NCBI GenBank assembly: GCA_044448685.1
Contig: JBIOHC010000001.1
Coordinates: forward strand, 1 to 64,000
Length of the DNA stretch: 64,000 nt
Reading direction: 5' to 3'
Source: Palsa-965 sp044448685
GTDB lineage: Bacteria; Bacteroidota; Bacteroidia; Palsa-965
Shown here piece after piece: positions 61,883 to 64,000 of this stretch. The notes under the pieces were generated by a model that saw only the letters and a program-made list of their open reading frames with translations, did not search any database and was not told the origin of the DNA. The translations under genes were made by a program, and so were the position numbers. How positions within the stretch are numbered: position 1 is the first letter of the stretch; every line of letters starts with the position of its first letter.

Positions 61883-63118
61883 TCAGGCTTTAGGCTGTTC
61901 ATCAATCAGGATCTCCTTGGCCATTTTCATGGGAACGCTGATATATTTCTTCTCCATATAGGCGATTACTTTTTCAAGTACATCCTTGGAGCTTTGATCG
62001 AGGGTGGCAATATCCTTGGCAAACACGGTGTTCATAGCCGTTTCGCGTATCTCTTTCACTTTACGGGGCACTTCACTCATGGCCAGCTCCACCTTGCGTT
62101 CATGCAGGATGGAATTGAACTGTTCAATATTGCGGGCTACAATATCATGACAGGCATCAAGTTCTTTTTCTCTTTCAAGCAAGTTTTCCTTAGCAACTTC
62201 CTGCAGGTTATTGACAGCAATGAGGTTGATATCGTAACTATCCAGTATTTCAGGATCCAGATCATTCGGCACGGCAAGGTCTATCACAATCTTGCGGCTG
62301 GAATCTCCGGCGGTTAATTTTTCGTAAATATTTTTGGTAATAACTGGCTCCGCAGCTCCTGTACAAGTAAGGATTACATCAAATCCCTTGCTGTAATTTC
62401 CAAGTTCAGCCAGGGGGTAGGCCGGGGCATTCAGCTCAGTAGCCAGGGTCTGGGCATTTACCAGGCTGCGGTTAAATACGGTAAAATTGGTGAAACCGTG
62501 CTTACGCAGATATTTGGCCATGCTGTTATTGGTAACACCGGCACCGATAATAAGGATGCGGGCATCAAGCATTACGTTCAAATCGCGCAGGCGGCGGTAG
62601 GCCAGGGAAACAACAGATACAGGTTTGTCAGCAATCTGGGTTTCTGTATAGACTTCCTTGGCTGTTTCAATGGCTTTTTTCACAATGAGACGGATCAGAT
62701 CGCCTGTAATGCCGTATTTTGCACAACGTTCATACGAATTGCGTACCTGGGTGATGATTTCCCTTTCACCTACAACAAGGGAATCAAGGGAAGAAGCTAC
62801 ATGGAGGATATGGCGAAGTGCAGTATCACCCTCAAATACAGCAGCGTAGGAGGTTGCCCAGGCAATATCTGTGGTATTCCATTCGGGGTTAAAGGCGGTA
62901 AAAAAGTGGGTTAACCAGGTTTCATTGATTTCATCCCTGGTAACGAGCATGAATTCAACCCGGTTACAGGTGGTCACATACATGAGCTCTTCAATACCGG
63001 GAAGATTCCGTAAAACCTGAAGTCTTTCGGCTGCAACGCTCTCGTCCAGATGGAAACGCCCGATTTCCTTCAGGTCTATATTCTTATGAGTAAAAGCAAT
63101 GAGTTTAATTCTGTTCAC
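61883..63118 (-). CDS. hemA: Glutamyl-tRNA reductase
   Basis: 411 residues. The catalytic Cys51 is in YVTTCNRVEF; the domain order is N-terminal catalytic, NADPH-binding (RILIIGAGVTNNSMAKYLRKHG) and dimerisation helix (KELDACHDIVARNIEQFNSIL). SLDSLVVGEREIITQVRNSY and KAIETAKEVYTET are also diagnostic. It reduces glutamyl-tRNA to glutamate-1-semialdehyde, the first step of the C5 heme route. It is the first gene of the heme cluster. The gene spacing to the unknown gene is 172 bp, containing two palindromes, so the two may be separate transcripts. Confidence 0.96.
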   Translation of the reverse strand: MNRIKLIAFTHKNIDLKEIGRFHLDESVAAERLQVLRNLPGIEELMYVTTCNRVEFMLVTRDEINETWLTHFFTAFNPEWNTTDIAWATSYAAVFEGDTALRHILHVASSLDSLVVGEREIITQVRNSYERCAKYGITGDLIRLIVKKAIETAKEVYTETQIADKPVSVVSLAYRRLRDLNVMLDARILIIGAGVTNNSMAKYLRKHGFTNFTVFNRSLVNAQTLATELNAPAYPLAELGNYSKGFDVILTCTGAAEPVITKNIYEKLTAGDSSRKIVIDLAVPNDLDPEILDSYDINLIAVNNLQEVAKENLLEREKELDACHDIVARNIEQFNSILHERKVELAMSEVPRKVKEIRETAMNTVFAKDIATLDQSSKDVLEKVIAYMEKKYISVPMKMAKEILIDEQPKA

Positions 63119-63223
63119 AAGCAGCGCGGGTTTTCCTTTACAAAAATGCAGATAAGCCGCTTGAAATGTGTCATGGAATTGTCATAAGGGCCTGATTTTC
63201 GTCACCCCGGCGGTTTTTCCTAT

Positions 63224-63254
63224 TTTGATACATTGAAGGCAAATGCTAGATTTG
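63224..63254 (+). promoter_or_regulatory. Consensus Bacteroidota promoter of the right-edge TPR gene
   Basis: TTTG at 63224-63227, exactly 19 nt, TAGATTTG at 63247-63254: a complete match to the TTTG-N19-TAnnTTTG consensus. Transcription would start near 63259. Confidence 0.75.
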
Positions 63255-63291
63255 TCTTTCTAAAAACTCAATCTCCCCATTTTGGCAGGAT

Positions 63292-64000
63292 ACGAACATA
63301 CAGCAGAGACCCCGGAAGTAGAGGAGTTGGGCAAGGTTGACCGGCTGAATGAAGAAGCCTGGTCTTTTAACCGGACTAATCCCGGCAAGGCGATAGAGCT
63401 GAGTGAAAATGCCCTGGCCTATGCCCGCCAGATCTCATACAAAGCAGGCATGGCTATGGCCTGGAGAACTCTGGGAGCAAGCTATGTATGGGTATCCAGA
63501 AATGAAGAAGCGCTTACAGCATCCATGTCGGCACTTTCCCTCTTTAAAGAACTTGGTGATAAGCAGAATGAAGCCCAGATTTATTATAACATGGGCACGA
63601 ATTTCTCCTACCTGGCCGATTATGACAATGCCTTGAAGAATTACCAGTTATGCTATAATCTGAATGAGCGGCTGAATAATCTGGTCGGGATGGCTGACGG
63701 ACTGAACGGACTTGGAACAATCTATTATTCCATCGGTGAAAATCAGAAAGCACTTGAGCTGCTTGAACGCAGCAGGAGAATATGTGAAAAGGAACAGGAG
63801 AAAGAGGTGTTGGTCAAGGTACTTGACGGATTGGGTGAAACGTATTATAACCTGGGGATGTTTCCCCGTGCACTTGAAAATTATTTTCTGTGTCTGGATC
63901 TGATCCGGGAAACATCCTGGTCACCGCTTACAGAAGCCTTCGCACTGGAAGGGATAGGAAATACCTATACCCGTATGGGGTCGGGTGAAAAAGCCCTGGA
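63292..64000 (+). CDS. TPR-repeat protein, 5' part (runs off right edge)
   Basis: About 236 codons open to the window edge. Start taken as TTG 63292, the first usable codon after an in-frame stop at 63271, placed about 33 bp after the predicted transcription start. No signal peptide is seen (AGYEHTAETPEVEELGKVDR), so the protein is probably cytoplasmic. At least five TPR units are present (AMAWRTLGASYVWVSRNEEALTASMSAL, AQIYYNMGTNFSYLADYDNALKNYQ, GLNGLGTIYYSIGENQKALELLE, LDGLGETYYNLGMFPRALENYF). Such N-terminal TPR arrays often lead into a histidine kinase, cyclase or DNA-binding domain, which would lie beyond the edge. Confidence 0.8.

Noticed and set aside
1..64000. tRNA or rRNA genes
   Set aside because: I looked for T-loop (GGTTCRANNCC) and rRNA-like tracts and found none I could fold into a tRNA. 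A tRNAscan-type search would be decisive.

Overview
The window reads as a chromosomal stretch of a Bacteroidota (Bacteroidetes) bacterium, probably an environmental Chitinophagales/Sphingobacteriales-like lineage, although the exact order cannot be fixed from sequence alone. The evidence is: promoters of the TTTG/TAnnTTTG type, several type IX secretion (T9SS) cargo proteins with C-terminal sorting domains, SprB repeats, a GIN-domain protein, a hemC-hemD fusion, and the ileS / DksA-like / lspA and yicC-gmk-nadD neighbourhoods. No rRNA, tRNA, IS element or CRISPR array was seen.

Left part (1-10 kb): the 5' part of a large secreted adhesin-like gene runs off the left edge, and a 1497-residue paralog with nine SprB repeats lies at 3472-7965. 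Between them are a polymorphic-toxin-type-23-like secreted protein and a phospholipase-D/cardiolipin-synthase-like enzyme. Then comes an odd locus (8576-9295): three operator-like 16-bp motifs, a 37-bp element shared exactly with the upstream region of the ECF sigma gene at 12.5 kb, and a divergent but indel-free array of 21-bp repeats. A small FN3-like protein follows.

Middle (10-36 kb): mostly housekeeping and envelope genes. These are tryptophan 2,3-dioxygenase; an ECF sigma / membrane anti-sigma-like / GIN-domain operon; an acyl-CoA carboxylase beta subunit; a seven-repeat propeller-type T9SS protein; and metH under a SAM-I riboswitch with its own intrinsic terminator. They are followed by a DUF420 cluster, an OmpA lipoprotein, a family-5 solute-binding lipoprotein, exonuclease III, a giant outer-membrane protein, an M43 metalloprotease, an SDR enzyme and a cystathionine gamma-synthase/lyase type enzyme.

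Accessory island (36.4-42.6 kb): a mobile-mystery-protein A/B pair (XRE regulator + Fic protein), then several signal-peptide or lipoprotein genes including a YwqK/MORN-like one and a 51-residue small gene. These lie downstream of an orphan RHS C-terminal protein whose tip has a possible papain-like Cys/His layout. I read this as a toxin plus immunity cassette. The 5' end of the RHS gene is joined to an unrelated secreted coiled-coil protein fragment.

Right part (42.8-64 kb): ArsC/Spx-like protein, EamA transporter, yicC-gmk-nadD, RidA-ileS-DksA-like, lspA, a TMTC-like membrane TPR protein, an NtrY-like histidine kinase, a heme gene cluster (hemB, hemCD fusion, an unknown secreted protein, hemA), and the start of a TPR protein running off the right edge. 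Two copies of a ~200-bp modular palindromic element lie in opposite orientations at 10.2 and 46.2 kb, and AGACAYA heptamer arrays mark several gene boundaries.
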